64,000 bases of DNA from CAVSJO01 sp963728445. GTDB taxonomy: Bacteria; Gemmatimonadota; Gemmatimonadetes; Longimicrobiales; RSA9. Below are positions 8,425 through 16,807 of the stretch, piece after piece (positions within the stretch are counted from its first letter, which is position 1; every line of letters begins with the position of its first letter). Under the pieces are notes generated by a model. It did no database searches, was not told where the DNA came from, and saw only the letters and a program-made list of their open reading frames with translations. The position numbers and the translations under genes were made by a program. The DNA lies in NCBI GenBank assembly GCA_963728445.1, contig CAVSJO010000006.1, positions 1,798,001 to 1,862,000 on the forward strand. Reading direction: 5' to 3'.

Positions 8425-9291
8425 GTGAGCGACCGGCTCTTCATCATCGGCCCCGGCAGGATGGGCATCGCCCTGGGCAGCGCGCTCCTGGAGGCCCGGG
8501 CCGTCGAGGCCATCACCTTCCAGGGCCGCGCCCTCGAGCCCCCGCCGCACCCCGTCTTCGAAGCGGAGGGCGTCGACTACCGACCCGGGCCCGTCCCGCC
8601 ACCGCCGGGCACGACCATCGCCATTCTCGCCGTCCCGGACACGGTCCTGGCGCAGGCCTCCCACGACCTGGCCGCCGCCGGGCCGGCGCCGTCCGGCTGC
8701 GCGGCCCTGCACCTCTCGGGCGCGCTGTCGACGGAGGTGCTGACCCCGCTGCACGCCGCCGGCTACGCGACGGGCTCGATTCACCCGCTCCAGACCGTGG
8801 CCGACCCGTGGGCGGGCGGCGACGTGCTCGTCGGGATCACGTACGCCGTCTCGGGAGAGCCGCCGGCGGTCGTCGCCGCCCGGCGACTGGCTTCGGCCCT
8901 GGGAGGGCGCGCGCTCGAGATCCCGCCCATGTTCCGCCCGCTCTATCATGCCGCGGCCACCGTGGCGTCGAATTACCTCGTCGCGCTGATGTCCCTGGCG
9001 GTCCGCATGCTGCGCGACGCCGGCATCGATGAAGGCGACGCCGTCGCCGGACTCCTCCCGCTCATGCGCGGGACGCTCGCCAACCTCGAGCACCTGGGCG
9101 TCGCTGCCGCGCTGACCGGGCCCATCTCCCGGGGGGACGTCGACACCATCCGCCTGCACCTCGGGCGTTTGTCGCCCGACGACCGCGTCGTATATTGCGC
9201 CCTCGGTCGGGAAACGCTCCGACTCGCGCGCGGGATGGGTCTCGACGACGCGCGCGCCTCCGAGCTCGAATCGCTCCTTTCGGTCCCATGA
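8425..9291 (+). CDS. Rossmann-like and DUF2520 domain protein
   Basis: 288 residues, beginning at GTG with a Rossmann dinucleotide loop GPGRMG near the N-terminus, followed by a DUF2520 helical domain (GSIHPLQTVADP and the FRPLYHAAATVASNY region are family features). The architecture resembles 6-phosphogluconate/pyrroline-5-carboxylate reductases, but no substrate is established. In many bacteria such genes sit near panC/panD; here it is next to pdxJ, whose ATG overlaps its stop (ATGA), so the two are translationally coupled. Confidence 0.85.
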   Translation: MSDRLFIIGPGRMGIALGSALLEARAVEAITFQGRALEPPPHPVFEAEGVDYRPGPVPPPPGTTIAILAVPDTVLAQASHDLAAAGPAPSGCAALHLSGALSTEVLTPLHAAGYATGSIHPLQTVADPWAGGDVLVGITYAVSGEPPAVVAARRLASALGGRALEIPPMFRPLYHAAATVASNYLVALMSLAVRMLRDAGIDEGDAVAGLLPLMRGTLANLEHLGVAAALTGPISRGDVDTIRLHLGRLSPDDRVVYCALGRETLRLARGMGLDDARASELESLLSVP

Positions 9292-10064
9292 TGCGCCTCC
9301 ACATCAACATCGATCACGTCGCCACCGTCCGGCAGGCCCGCCGCACCGACGAGCCGGACCCCGTACGGGCCGCGGTGCTGGCCGAGATGGGCGGCGCCGA
9401 CGGCATCACGGTCCACCTCCGGGAGGACCGGCGGCACATCCAGGACCGGGACGTCCGGCTGCTCATGCAGACGGTGCGGACGGGAGTGAACCTCGAGCTG
9501 GCCGCGAACGCGGACGTGCTCGACGTCGCCTGTGAGCTCACTCCCATGGCGGCCACGCTGGTGCCGGAGAACCGGGAGGAAGTGACGACGGAGGGCGGCC
9601 TCAGCATGGCCGCCGGCGCCCCCCGGGACCGCACGGCGGAGGCCGTCCGGCGGCTCATGGAGGCGGGCATCCGTACGTGCCTGTTCATCGACCCCGATCC
9701 GGATGCCATCGTGGCGGCGGCGGAGATGGGCGTCGACGCCGTCGAGCTGCACACCGGCGAATACGCCAACGCGACGCTCCGGGCCGTGCGAGGGAAGGGC
9801 GACGGGCCCGCCGAGCTGGAGCGCCTGCGCCGGGCCGCCGCGAAGGCCCGCGCCCTGTCCGTGGACGTCCACGCCGGCCACGGCCTCACGTACGAGAACG
9901 TCGCGCCCGTCGCAGGCATCGCCGAGATCGAGGAGCTGAACATCGGCCACAGCGTGATCAGCCGGGCCGTCTTCGTGGGCCTCGAACGGGCGGTTCGGGA
10001 GATGCGCGAGATCCTCCTCCAGGCGCGGAGCGGCCCGGACGCGAATCGCCGGTGGATCGGATGA
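9288..10064 (+). CDS. pdxJ: Pyridoxine 5'-phosphate synthase
   Basis: A 258-residue TIM-barrel enzyme that condenses 3-amino-2-oxopropyl phosphate with 1-deoxyxylulose 5-phosphate to form pyridoxine phosphate. The N-terminal NIDHVATVRQAR, the central ITVHLREDRRHIQDRD with the catalytic His and Arg, and the phosphate-binding IGHSVISRAVF end are characteristic. The start is the first of two adjacent ATGs and overlaps the preceding stop; its own stop overlaps the next ATG. Together with ispE nearby, it uses metabolites of the DXP branch. Confidence 0.97.
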   Translation: MMRLHINIDHVATVRQARRTDEPDPVRAAVLAEMGGADGITVHLREDRRHIQDRDVRLLMQTVRTGVNLELAANADVLDVACELTPMAATLVPENREEVTTEGGLSMAAGAPRDRTAEAVRRLMEAGIRTCLFIDPDPDAIVAAAEMGVDAVELHTGEYANATLRAVRGKGDGPAELERLRRAAAKARALSVDVHAGHGLTYENVAPVAGIAEIEELNIGHSVISRAVFVGLERAVREMREILLQARSGPDANRRWIG

Positions 10065-11598
10065 GGGACTTCTTCGAGCGCGAGGCGCAGCAGTACCTCT
10101 CGCTCCTGCGGAACCTGCTGGACGAGGCTCACATTCGGGTCGACGCCCCCGAGCTCCAGCGGCTCGCCCGCGCGCTGCGCGGCAGCGCGCAGATGGCCCG
10201 GGAGGAGCGCATCCAGGAGGTAGCCTCGGCCCTGGAGTCCGCGGCCCGCGACGTCGCCGAGGGTACGCTCCGCTGGACCGGCGAGATTCGTGACCGCGCG
10301 ACCCGGACCGTGGCCGACCTGCGCGTCCTGCTTTCCGCCGCGGAGACGCCGGACCGCCTGGAGGCGCGCGTCGCCCGGGCCGTCGACCGCTGGCGCGACG
10401 TCGGCGTCGAGCCTGCAGTCCAGGGCGCCGCCTCCGCCGCCCGGGAGGCCACGGAGGGCGCGGAGGAGGCCAGCACAGCCGCCGGCACGCCGCGCCCAGA
10501 CGCCTTCGTCCGCTTCGCGACGACGGAGCTGCGCGGCGTGCTTCAGCAGCTCCGGGACGCCACCTCCCGCATCGAGACGGGCGGCCGACCAGGCGACGCC
10601 CTGATGCCCGTCGTGCGCCGCCAGCGCGCTCTCCTCGGTGCCGCCCACGTGGACCGCCTCGGCACCCTCGCCGACGTGCTCCGCGCCATCGAAGACGCCG
10701 TCCGCGCCGCCGGCGCAGGCGCCGTCCCCGCCGGGCTGCTCCCGTTCCTGCGCGAGGCCGACGCAGCCGTCGCCGCCGGTCTCGACGCGCTCCGCGCCGG
10801 CGAGCTGCCGCCCCGCTCGGCCGCGATCGAAGCGGCGCTCGCCCGCGGCCGGGAGCTGGTGGACCGCCGCCGTGGCGGGCACGCCGCAGCGCAGGGAGAC
10901 AGGCCGGCGGCTCCGGCCACATCGGACTCCGCCCCGGCTCCGGAGGCCCCGGCCCCGCCAGCCTCGGACCCGGAGGCCCCGGCCCCGCCGCCCCCGCCCG
11001 AGGCGGAGTTCCCGGTGGAGGTCGTGAACTTCTTCCGGAACGAGGCGCTCTCGATCCTGGCGCGCCTCGACGACGTCGCCGATGAGCTCGGCCACGCCGG
11101 TGTTGCCGGTTCGCCGGCCGGCGTCGCCGCCGTGGAGCGCCAGGTCCGCGGCGCGCTGCGCGCCCTCCGCGACACCGCCCGCGCCTTCGGCTTCAACGAT
11201 GCCGCCGGCCAGGTCGAGCACGCCCTCGCCCGCGCCGGCGCCCTCGCCGGACACGATCTCCACGAGGTGGTGAGCCGGCTCCGCACGTCGATCGGCGCCC
11301 CCCAGCCCCAGCCCGCGCCCGAGCCCCAGCCCGAGCCCCAGCCCGAGCCCCAGCCCGAGCCCCAGCCCGAGCCCCAGCCTCGCAGCCTCAGCCTCAGCCT
11401 CAGCCTCAGCCTCAGCCTCAGCCTCAGCCTCAGCCTGAGCCTCCAGTCCCGATCGACCACTTCCTCTACACGCCACCCGCCGCATACTCCCGGCTTCAGT
11501 CCCTGCTCACCGAGCTGGGAGCCCGGCTGTCGGACGACGTGGAGGGACGGGCGCTGGTCGAGGAGATCCACGACCTCATCGAGCGACTTCGGTCATGA
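10061..11598 (+). pseudogene. Degenerate HPt-like protein with a QP-repeat linker; frame interrupted at about 11381
   Basis: The frame opens at ATG 10061, overlapping the pdxJ stop. It encodes FFEREAQQYLSLLRNLL and two or three helical segments around ALRGSA and ALRALRDTARAF that look like HPt modules (consensus H-x-L-K-G-S-A) lacking the phospho-acceptor His. A Pro/Ala/Glu-rich linker leads into the hexamer repeat at 11303-11442. At 11381-11385 the bases CGCAG break the six-base period and shift the frame by 2. Beyond it, the other frame gives PVPIDHFLYTPPAAYSRLQ and ends at TGA 11596, which overlaps the next ATG. The interrupted frame therefore belongs to one gene. Either the allele is broken or the base call in the repeat is wrong. 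Confidence 0.7.
11303..11442 (+). repeat. Hexanucleotide repeat A: (CAGCCC/GAGCCC)n then (CAGCCT)9
   Basis: From 11303 to 11380, CAGCCC and GAGCCC units alternate, closing with CAGCCT. After a 2-base irregularity, nine CAGCCT units run from 11383 to 11436, followed by one GAGCCT. In the expected frame this encodes Q/E-P dipeptides. The same two-block structure occurs in reverse complement at 21316-21427. Confidence 0.95.
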
Positions 11599-12744
11599 CG
11601 GATACGAAGGCGCGCCGCCGACGCGGCGTGAACTGGAACGCGCTGATCGGGTTCGCGATCAGCATCGTCTTCCTCTGGCTGGCGCTCCGGAACGTGGACG
11701 CCGCAAAGGTGCTGGCCGAGATCCGCGCGGCGAACCCGCTCTGGCTGCTGCTCGCGGCGTTCACGGCGACGGCGACCATCGGCGTGCGCGCCTGGCGCTG
11801 GGAGCCGATTCTGCGACCGGTGCTGCCGACGTCGGCATTCCGGTCCCGCTTCGCGGCGACGTTCATCCGATTCGCGACGAACAACATCGTGCCGGCTCGG
11901 GTGGGCGAGTTCGCGGGCGCATACTCTCTGTCCCGCATGGAGCGGATCAGCGCCAGCGCGTCGTTCGGCTCGCTCGTGGTGGAGCGGGTGCTGGACGCGC
12001 TCTGCGTCGTGATCCTGCTGTTCATCTCCATGGTGATGCCGGGCTTCCCGTCCGAGCGCATCGCGGGGTCGGACTTCCTCGTCGTCGCGCGGACCGTCCT
12101 GCTCGGCGTCGTGGTCGTCGACCGCGGGGCTGCTGGCGGCGGTGGTGTGGCCCCACGTCGCGGTGCGCACCGTCGACCGCGTCACGTCCCGGATCCTGCC
12201 GGACGCGCTTCAGCGACGGGTCGTGGACGCGCTGCGGGCCTTCCTGGACGGGGTCAGCTCGATCCGTCAGCCGCGCCTGCTGCTGAAGGCGTTCGCCGGC
12301 TCCGTGGTCGTGTGGCTGGTGAGCGCGTGCTCGTTCTACTTCGCGCTGCTGGCGTTCCGGATCGACGTGCCCCTCCTCGCCGCCTCGTTCTTCCTGCAGT
12401 CGACCATCGCCCTGGCGGTCGCGATTCCGGCGGCGCCGGGCTTCTTCGGCGTGTTCGAGAGCGCGGCCCGGTTCGGGCTGGTCGGCCTCTGGGGCGTGTC
12501 GGTGAACAAGGCCGTCGGCTTCGCCATCGGCATGCACATCGCCGGCTTCGTGCCCGTCACGATCATCGGGCTCTACTACATGTCGAGCCTGGGCCTCTCG
12601 CTCCGGGACGTCGAGCGGACCGAGGACATCGTGGAGCGCGAGGTCGAGGCTGAGGCTGAGGCTGAGGCTGAGGCTGAGGCTGAGGCTGAGGCTGAGGCTG
12701 ATGGGGGCGAGGCCGGGAATATCCGCGACGCCGCGGAGGGTTGA
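11595..12744 (+). pseudogene. YbhN/LPG-synthase-TM family membrane protein; frame interrupted near 12105-12120
   Basis: The first frame (ATG 11595) gives MTDTKARRRRGVNWNALIG and several membrane helices, including the family-typical RWEPIL and FATNNIVPARVGEFAGAY region. After LLGVVVV it loses coding character. One base out of phase, coding resumes with STAGLLAAVVWPHV and continues through further helices (PGFFGVFESAARFGLVGLWG) to the stop at 12744. The shift falls in a GTCGTGGTCGTC tract. The family (UPF0104, MprF-like transmembrane domain) transports or flips lipids. The C-terminus is a nine-unit Glu-Ala repeat. It may be a true pseudogene or a sequencing error. Confidence 0.8.
12646..12699 (+). 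repeat. Hexanucleotide repeat B: (GAGGCT)9
   Basis: Nine perfect GAGGCT units encode (Glu-Ala)9 at the C-terminus of the YbhN-type protein. The unit is the reverse complement (in register AGCCTC) of the CAGCCT repeat 1.2 kb upstream, and the copy number is the same. Confidence 0.95.
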
Positions 12745-12746
12745 AC

Positions 12747-13673
12747 GTGATCGATATCGCCCTGGAAGCGCCTGCGAAGGTCAACCTCTGGTTGCGGGTC
12801 CTGGAGCCCGACGAAAGCGGCTACCATCCGCTCGAGACGCTCTTCTGTGCGCTGGACCTGTCCGACGGGCTCGAAGTCCGCACCGACGTCGACGCCCTCA
12901 CGCTCTCCGTCGAGGGCGCGAGCCTCGGGCCGCCGGAGCGGAACCTGGCCTACCGTGCCGCCGCGGCTTTCTTCGACGCGGCGGGGCTGCCGCGCCGGGC
13001 GAGCATCCGTCTCGTGAAGCGCATCCCTCACCGGGCGGGGCTCGGCGGCGGCTCCAGCGACGCCGCGACGGTGCTGCGGGCGCTGGCGAAGCTGCACCCC
13101 GGCGCCGTGGACGACGCCGCACTGCGCGAGATCGCAGCGGGCCTCGGCTCCGACGTCCCTTTCTTCCTCTCGGACGCCCCCCTGGCCCTCGGCTCCGGCC
13201 GTGGCGAGCGCGTCGAGCCCCTGCCCGCGCTGCCGCCGCGACCCGTGCTCGTCGTCGCGCCGATCGAGGGCATGGACACCGCCAGCGCCTACCGCGCGCT
13301 GGACTCCCTGCGGGACCGGACGGGCGCCGGCCCTGCTCCCGGCCCCGAAGGCCTCTTCACGACAGCGCCACTGGACTGGGGCGACGTCGCCGAGCGAAGC
13401 GTCAACGACTTCGAGGAATCCGTCTTTTCCGAGCACCCGTCTCTCGCCGAGCTCCGCGACATCCTCGAGCACGCCGGGGCCGCGCCCGCCCGCCTGGCGG
13501 GCAGCGGGACCGCCGTCTTCGGCGTCTTTGCCGAGGCCGCGGCGAGGGAGGAGGCCGCCGAGGACGTTCAGTGGCGCTTCCCCGACGCGCGCCTGTTCCG
13601 GACGCGGACCGTGGCCGACGCCGGCGAGGCGGATGCTGCCGCCGGCGTTGAAGCGGCGCCGGTCGCCGGTTAG
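12747..13673 (+). CDS. ispE: 4-diphosphocytidyl-2-C-methyl-D-erythritol kinase
   Basis: A 308-residue GHMP-family kinase that phosphorylates CDP-ME in the non-mevalonate isoprenoid pathway. The N-terminal APAKVNLWL (substrate Lys) and the ATP loop PHRAGLGGGSSDAATV are diagnostic, and the C-terminal LAGSGTAVFGVF is the third GHMP motif. Start choice: TTG 12741 overlaps the preceding stop but sits directly on the GGAGGG at 12735-12740. GTG 12747 has that Shine-Dalgarno at a good distance and is preferred. ispE followed by tRNA-Gln and prs is a widely conserved order. Confidence 0.95.
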   Translation: MIDIALEAPAKVNLWLRVLEPDESGYHPLETLFCALDLSDGLEVRTDVDALTLSVEGASLGPPERNLAYRAAAAFFDAAGLPRRASIRLVKRIPHRAGLGGGSSDAATVLRALAKLHPGAVDDAALREIAAGLGSDVPFFLSDAPLALGSGRGERVEPLPALPPRPVLVVAPIEGMDTASAYRALDSLRDRTGAGPAPGPEGLFTTAPLDWGDVAERSVNDFEESVFSEHPSLAELRDILEHAGAAPARLAGSGTAVFGVFAEAAAREEAAEDVQWRFPDARLFRTRTVADAGEADAAAGVEAAPVAG

Positions 13674-13688
13674 CTTCCGGGCATTCGA

Positions 13689-13759
13689 TCCGGGGTCGTC
13701 TAACGGCAGGACAGGGGACTTTGGATCCCTTGGTGGTGGTTCGATTCCACCCCCCGGAG
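13689..13759 (+). tRNA. tRNA-Gln (anticodon TTG)
   Basis: A 71-nt cloverleaf can be drawn. The acceptor stem is TCCGGGG/CCCCGGA, the D arm GTC...GAC, the anticodon stem GGGGA/TCCCT with loop CTTTGGA (anticodon TTG), the variable loop TGGT, and the T arm GGTGG-TTCGATT-CCACC. The discriminator base is G. No CCA is encoded. This tRNA is one of the three whose U34 is thiolated by MnmA, which is also encoded in this window. Confidence 0.97.
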
Positions 13760-13793
13760 CTTGGTTCCACGTCATCACCGCAGGAGGTAGTAC

Positions 13794-14447
13794 ATGCCGT
13801 CCGCGGGACCGCTCGCCGCACTGAGAGGGCTGCCGGAGCCGGTGCGACGCCGACTCGAGGTCGCCCGGGCCATGGCCAGCCAGTCGCTCGTGACCACCCA
13901 CGCGCGCTATGGGCTGCGGCTCGTGCGGCTGCTCCGGGACGTGATGCCGTTCGACGATGTGATCGACCGCTATCTCGAGGAGATGGGGCTGTCCGGCACG
14001 CTGGCGGGCTCCACGCGTACGCGCATCCTCGTGGGCATCGAGGAGCAGGAGCGCGGCGGCCCCGTGCCACGGGAGGGACAGGAGTCCGAGGAGGAGGACG
14101 ACGTCCGGGGCATGGACCGGATCCGGCGGCTGCGTCCGGACCGGGTCGTGCGCGACATCCGCGACCGGCAGCGTCGCCAGGAGGACACCGAGCGCGTCCT
14201 CCGTCTCGGCCTCGCCCAGGCCGAGGAGGGCGTCATCCTGACCCACATCGAGAACGCCCTCGACTACGTGGCGCTTCTCGACGAGCACTACTCCATCGAG
14301 CGCGCCGTCGAACATTACAACGGCGAGCTCGGCGTCGCCGGCTGCCGCGCCCAGACCGTCCTCCAGCGCGTCATGTGCCGCGTCGCCGACGCCCAGCTCC
14401 CGCCGCCCGAGCCGCCTCCGATCGAGCCGCCGGCGCCCGAGGCCTGA
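13794..14447 (+). CDS. Hypothetical protein between tRNA-Gln and prs
   Basis: A 217-residue, highly charged, helical cytoplasmic protein with no recognised domain. The centre holds an acidic EEEDD patch and an Arg-rich helix, and the C-terminus is a Pro-rich tail (PPPEPPPIEPPAPEA). The start is well supported by AGGAGGT 6 bases upstream of ATG 13794. A promoter-like sequence for prs follows it, so it may be the end of a unit. The function is unknown. Confidence 0.75.
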   Translation: MPSAGPLAALRGLPEPVRRRLEVARAMASQSLVTTHARYGLRLVRLLRDVMPFDDVIDRYLEEMGLSGTLAGSTRTRILVGIEEQERGGPVPREGQESEEEDDVRGMDRIRRLRPDRVVRDIRDRQRRQEDTERVLRLGLAQAEEGVILTHIENALDYVALLDEHYSIERAVEHYNGELGVAGCRAQTVLQRVMCRVADAQLPPPEPPPIEPPAPEA

Positions 14448-14469
14448 GGGCTTCGCGGCGTTCCGGCAG

Positions 14470-14497
14470 TTGACACTCTCCGCTCCTTCCGCATAAC
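14470..14497 (+). promoter_or_regulatory. Sigma-70-type promoter upstream of prs
   Basis: TTGACA at 14470-14475 is a perfect -35 hexamer. CATAAC at 14492-14497 matches the -10 consensus at four of six positions, with a 16-base spacer. It lies in a locally AT-richer stretch about 55 bases before the prs ATG. Confidence 0.6.
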
Positions 14498-14551
14498 TTT
14501 TCAGGCTGTCGTATCTTGGCCACGACTTCGGAACGACGAACGCGCGCGACC

Positions 14552-15502
14552 ATGGCAGAGAACCAGTTCCGAGGCCCGCTGCTGCTGCTCTCGGGCACCG
14601 CGAACCGGCCGCTGGGCGAGGAGATCGCCCAGTCGCTGGGCATGCCGCTGGGGGACGTGACCCTCAAGCGGTTCGCGGACGGGGAGATCTTCGTCCGCAT
14701 CAACCAGAACGTGCGGGGCGGGGACGTGTTCGTCGTGCAGCCGACGCCGCCGCCGGGGGACAACCTGGTGGAGCTGCTGCTGCTGGTGGACGCGGCACGG
14801 CGGGCGTCGGCGGCGCGCGTCACGGTGGTGATGCCGTACTACGGGTACGCGCGGCAGGACCGCAAGGACCAGCCGCGGGTTGCCATCGGTGCGAAGCTGG
14901 TGGCGAACATGATCGAGGCGGCGGGCGCGGATCGGCTGCTGGGCATGGACTTCCACGCCCACCAGCTGCAGGGCTTCTTCGACATCCCGGTGGACCACCT
15001 GTACGCGGCGCCGGTGCTGACGACGTACTTCCAGAAGAAGAGTCTGGAGGATCTCGTCGTGGTGGCGCCGGACGTGGGCGCTGCGAAGATGGCCCGCGGG
15101 TTCGCGCGGCGCATGGGCGCGACGTTCGCCATCATCGACAAGCGGCGGCCGGCGCCGAACGTGGCGGAGGTTCTGCAGGTCGTGGGTGAGGTGGACGGTC
15201 GCCCGTGCCTGATCGTGGACGACCTGATCGACACGGCCGGCACGCTGGAGAGCGTCGTGCTTGCGCTGAAGGAGCGGGGCGCCGAGCGGGTGCTGGCGGC
15301 GGCGACGCACGCGCTGTTCTCGGGACCCGCGGTGGAGCGGCTGCAGGGGTGCCCGGTGGAGGAGGTCGTGGTGACGAACACGCTCCAGCTTCCGGAGGAG
15401 AAGCGCTTTCCGAAGCTGACGGTTCTGTCGATCGCGGGGTTGCTGGCTCGCGCGATCCGGTACACGCATTCACACGAGTCGGTCAGCCAGCTGTTCGACT
15501 AA
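14552..15502 (+). CDS. prs: Ribose-phosphate pyrophosphokinase (PRPP synthetase)
   Basis: A 316-residue enzyme making PRPP from ribose 5-phosphate and ATP, which feeds purine, pyrimidine, His, Trp and NAD synthesis. FADGEIFVRI, the flexible-loop/ATP region MPYYGYARQDRKDQPR and the PRPP loop DDLIDTAGT are intact. The frame is open upstream to a TTG at 14516, but ATG 14552 gives the family-standard N-terminus and lies downstream of the candidate promoter. It is followed by rplY after 15 bases, the common prs-ctc-pth arrangement. Confidence 0.98.
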   Translation: MAENQFRGPLLLLSGTANRPLGEEIAQSLGMPLGDVTLKRFADGEIFVRINQNVRGGDVFVVQPTPPPGDNLVELLLLVDAARRASAARVTVVMPYYGYARQDRKDQPRVAIGAKLVANMIEAAGADRLLGMDFHAHQLQGFFDIPVDHLYAAPVLTTYFQKKSLEDLVVVAPDVGAAKMARGFARRMGATFAIIDKRRPAPNVAEVLQVVGEVDGRPCLIVDDLIDTAGTLESVVLALKERGAERVLAAATHALFSGPAVERLQGCPVEEVVVTNTLQLPEEKRFPKLTVLSIAGLLARAIRYTHSHESVSQLFD

Positions 15503-15517
15503 AGGAGACGAAGGTCA

Positions 15518-16216
15518 ATGGCGAGCAACGCAACGATCACGGCCACCCCCCGGGAAGGCTCCGGGAAGGGCGCCGCCCGGCGGCTGCGCCGGGACGGGCG
15601 CGTGCCGGCGGTGGTGTACGGACACGGTGAGGACACGCGGTCGGTGTCACTGGACGCCCACGAGCTCGACCTGCTTTTTCAGCGCATCTCGGTGGACAAC
15701 ACCATCATCGAGCTGGAGATGGAGGGCGGGAAGAAGGGGCAGCCCACGGTTCGGGCGCTGGTCCGCGAGGTCCAGATCGACCCGCTGCGCCGGCACATCC
15801 TCCATGTCGACTTCTATCAGCTCCACGCTGGGGAGAAGGTCGACGTCGAGGTGCCGATCCATCTGACCGGCACGGCGGCCGGGGTGAAGATGGGCGGCGT
15901 GCTGCAGCACTCGCTGCACGAGCTGGCGATCCTGTGCCTGCCGGACGCGATCCCGGAGCACATCGAGGTCGACATCTCCGCGCTCGAGGTCGGCGATTCC
16001 ATCCACGTCCGGGAGCTGGCGATCCCCGAGGGAGTCGAGGTCCAGATCGACCTCGATCGCACGGTTTGCGCGGTCATCCCGCCGACCGTCGCGCCCGTCG
16101 AGGAGGAGCCCGAGGAGGAGGAGATCGAGGGCGTCGGCGGCGAGGTGGAGCCGGAGCTGGTCCGCAAGCGCGGCGCCGAGGCGGAAGCCGAGGAAGAGGA
16201 AGAGACCAAGGAGTGA
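15518..16216 (+). CDS. rplY: 50S ribosomal protein L25/general stress protein Ctc
   Basis: A 232-residue long-form L25 (CTC type) that binds 5S rRNA. The N-terminal L25 domain (residues about 5-95, with RRLRRDGRVPAVVYG) is followed by the beta-barrel CTC domain (VDVEVPIHLTG and onward) and a strongly acidic C-terminal tail. AAGGAG lies upstream of ATG 15518. Its stop overlaps the GTG start of pth. Confidence 0.96.
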   Translation: MASNATITATPREGSGKGAARRLRRDGRVPAVVYGHGEDTRSVSLDAHELDLLFQRISVDNTIIELEMEGGKKGQPTVRALVREVQIDPLRRHILHVDFYQLHAGEKVDVEVPIHLTGTAAGVKMGGVLQHSLHELAILCLPDAIPEHIEVDISALEVGDSIHVRELAIPEGVEVQIDLDRTVCAVIPPTVAPVEEEPEEEEIEGVGGEVEPELVRKRGAEAEAEEEEETKE

Positions 16217-16767
16217 AGGTCGTCTGCGGGCTCGGCAATCCGGGTCCGGAGTACGACGCCACACGGCACAACGTAGGCTGGTGGGTCCTGGACCTGCTGG
16301 CCCGCCGCTGGGCCGCGGGGCCGTTCGAGACCACGACGTACGCCCTCGAGGCGCGCGTCGTGCGAAGCGACGAGGCCGTGCTGCTGCTGAAGCCGACGAC
16401 GTACATGAACCGCAGCGGCGCGGCCGTCGCGTCCGTGGCCGGCTTCGACCCGCCCACGGACCTGCTGGTCGTCGTCGACGACGTGGCCCTGGACGTGGGC
16501 CGCCTCCGGCTTCGGCCGGGCGGTGGCGCGGGCGGTCACAATGGGCTCCGGTCCATCGAGGCCGCACTGGGCACGCAGGACTACGCGCGGCTGCGCGTCG
16601 GCGTGGGGGGCGCGCCCCCGGGCGTCGAACTGGCCGAGTGGGTCCTGTCGCCCTTTCCGAAGGAAGACGAAGAACGCGTGCTGGCGCTGCTGCCCGACGC
16701 GGTCGAGGCCGTCGAGGCCTGGATCGACGACGGCACGGAGGCGGCCATGAGCCGCTTCAACCGGTGA
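16213..16767 (+). CDS. pth: Peptidyl-tRNA hydrolase
   Basis: A 184-residue enzyme that releases peptides from prematurely dropped peptidyl-tRNA. NPGPEYDATRHNVGW carries the catalytic His (residue 19), PTTYMNRSG is the substrate loop, and DDVALDVGRLRLRPGGGAGG HNG holds the catalytic Asp and the Gly-rich loop. The GTG start overlaps the rplY stop (GTGA) and uses the AAGGAG in the rplY 3' end. Confidence 0.97.
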   Translation: MKVVCGLGNPGPEYDATRHNVGWWVLDLLARRWAAGPFETTTYALEARVVRSDEAVLLLKPTTYMNRSGAAVASVAGFDPPTDLLVVVDDVALDVGRLRLRPGGGAGGHNGLRSIEAALGTQDYARLRVGVGGAPPGVELAEWVLSPFPKEDEERVLALLPDAVEAVEAWIDDGTEAAMSRFNR

Positions 16768-16807
16768 GGGGGCGCGCCGGACATCCGAACCCGAAACGGA
16801 GGCATCT

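Noticed and set aside
9314..11485. 723-residue open frame on the minus strand opposite pdxJ and the HPt-like gene
   Set aside because: It is a high-GC shadow frame. The plus strand carries clear pdxJ motifs, and the minus product is repeat-derived low-complexity sequence.
12741..12746. TTG 12741 as the ispE start
   Set aside because: It would leave no spacing from the GGAGGG at 12735-12740. GTG 12747 has normal spacing and gives the family N-terminus.
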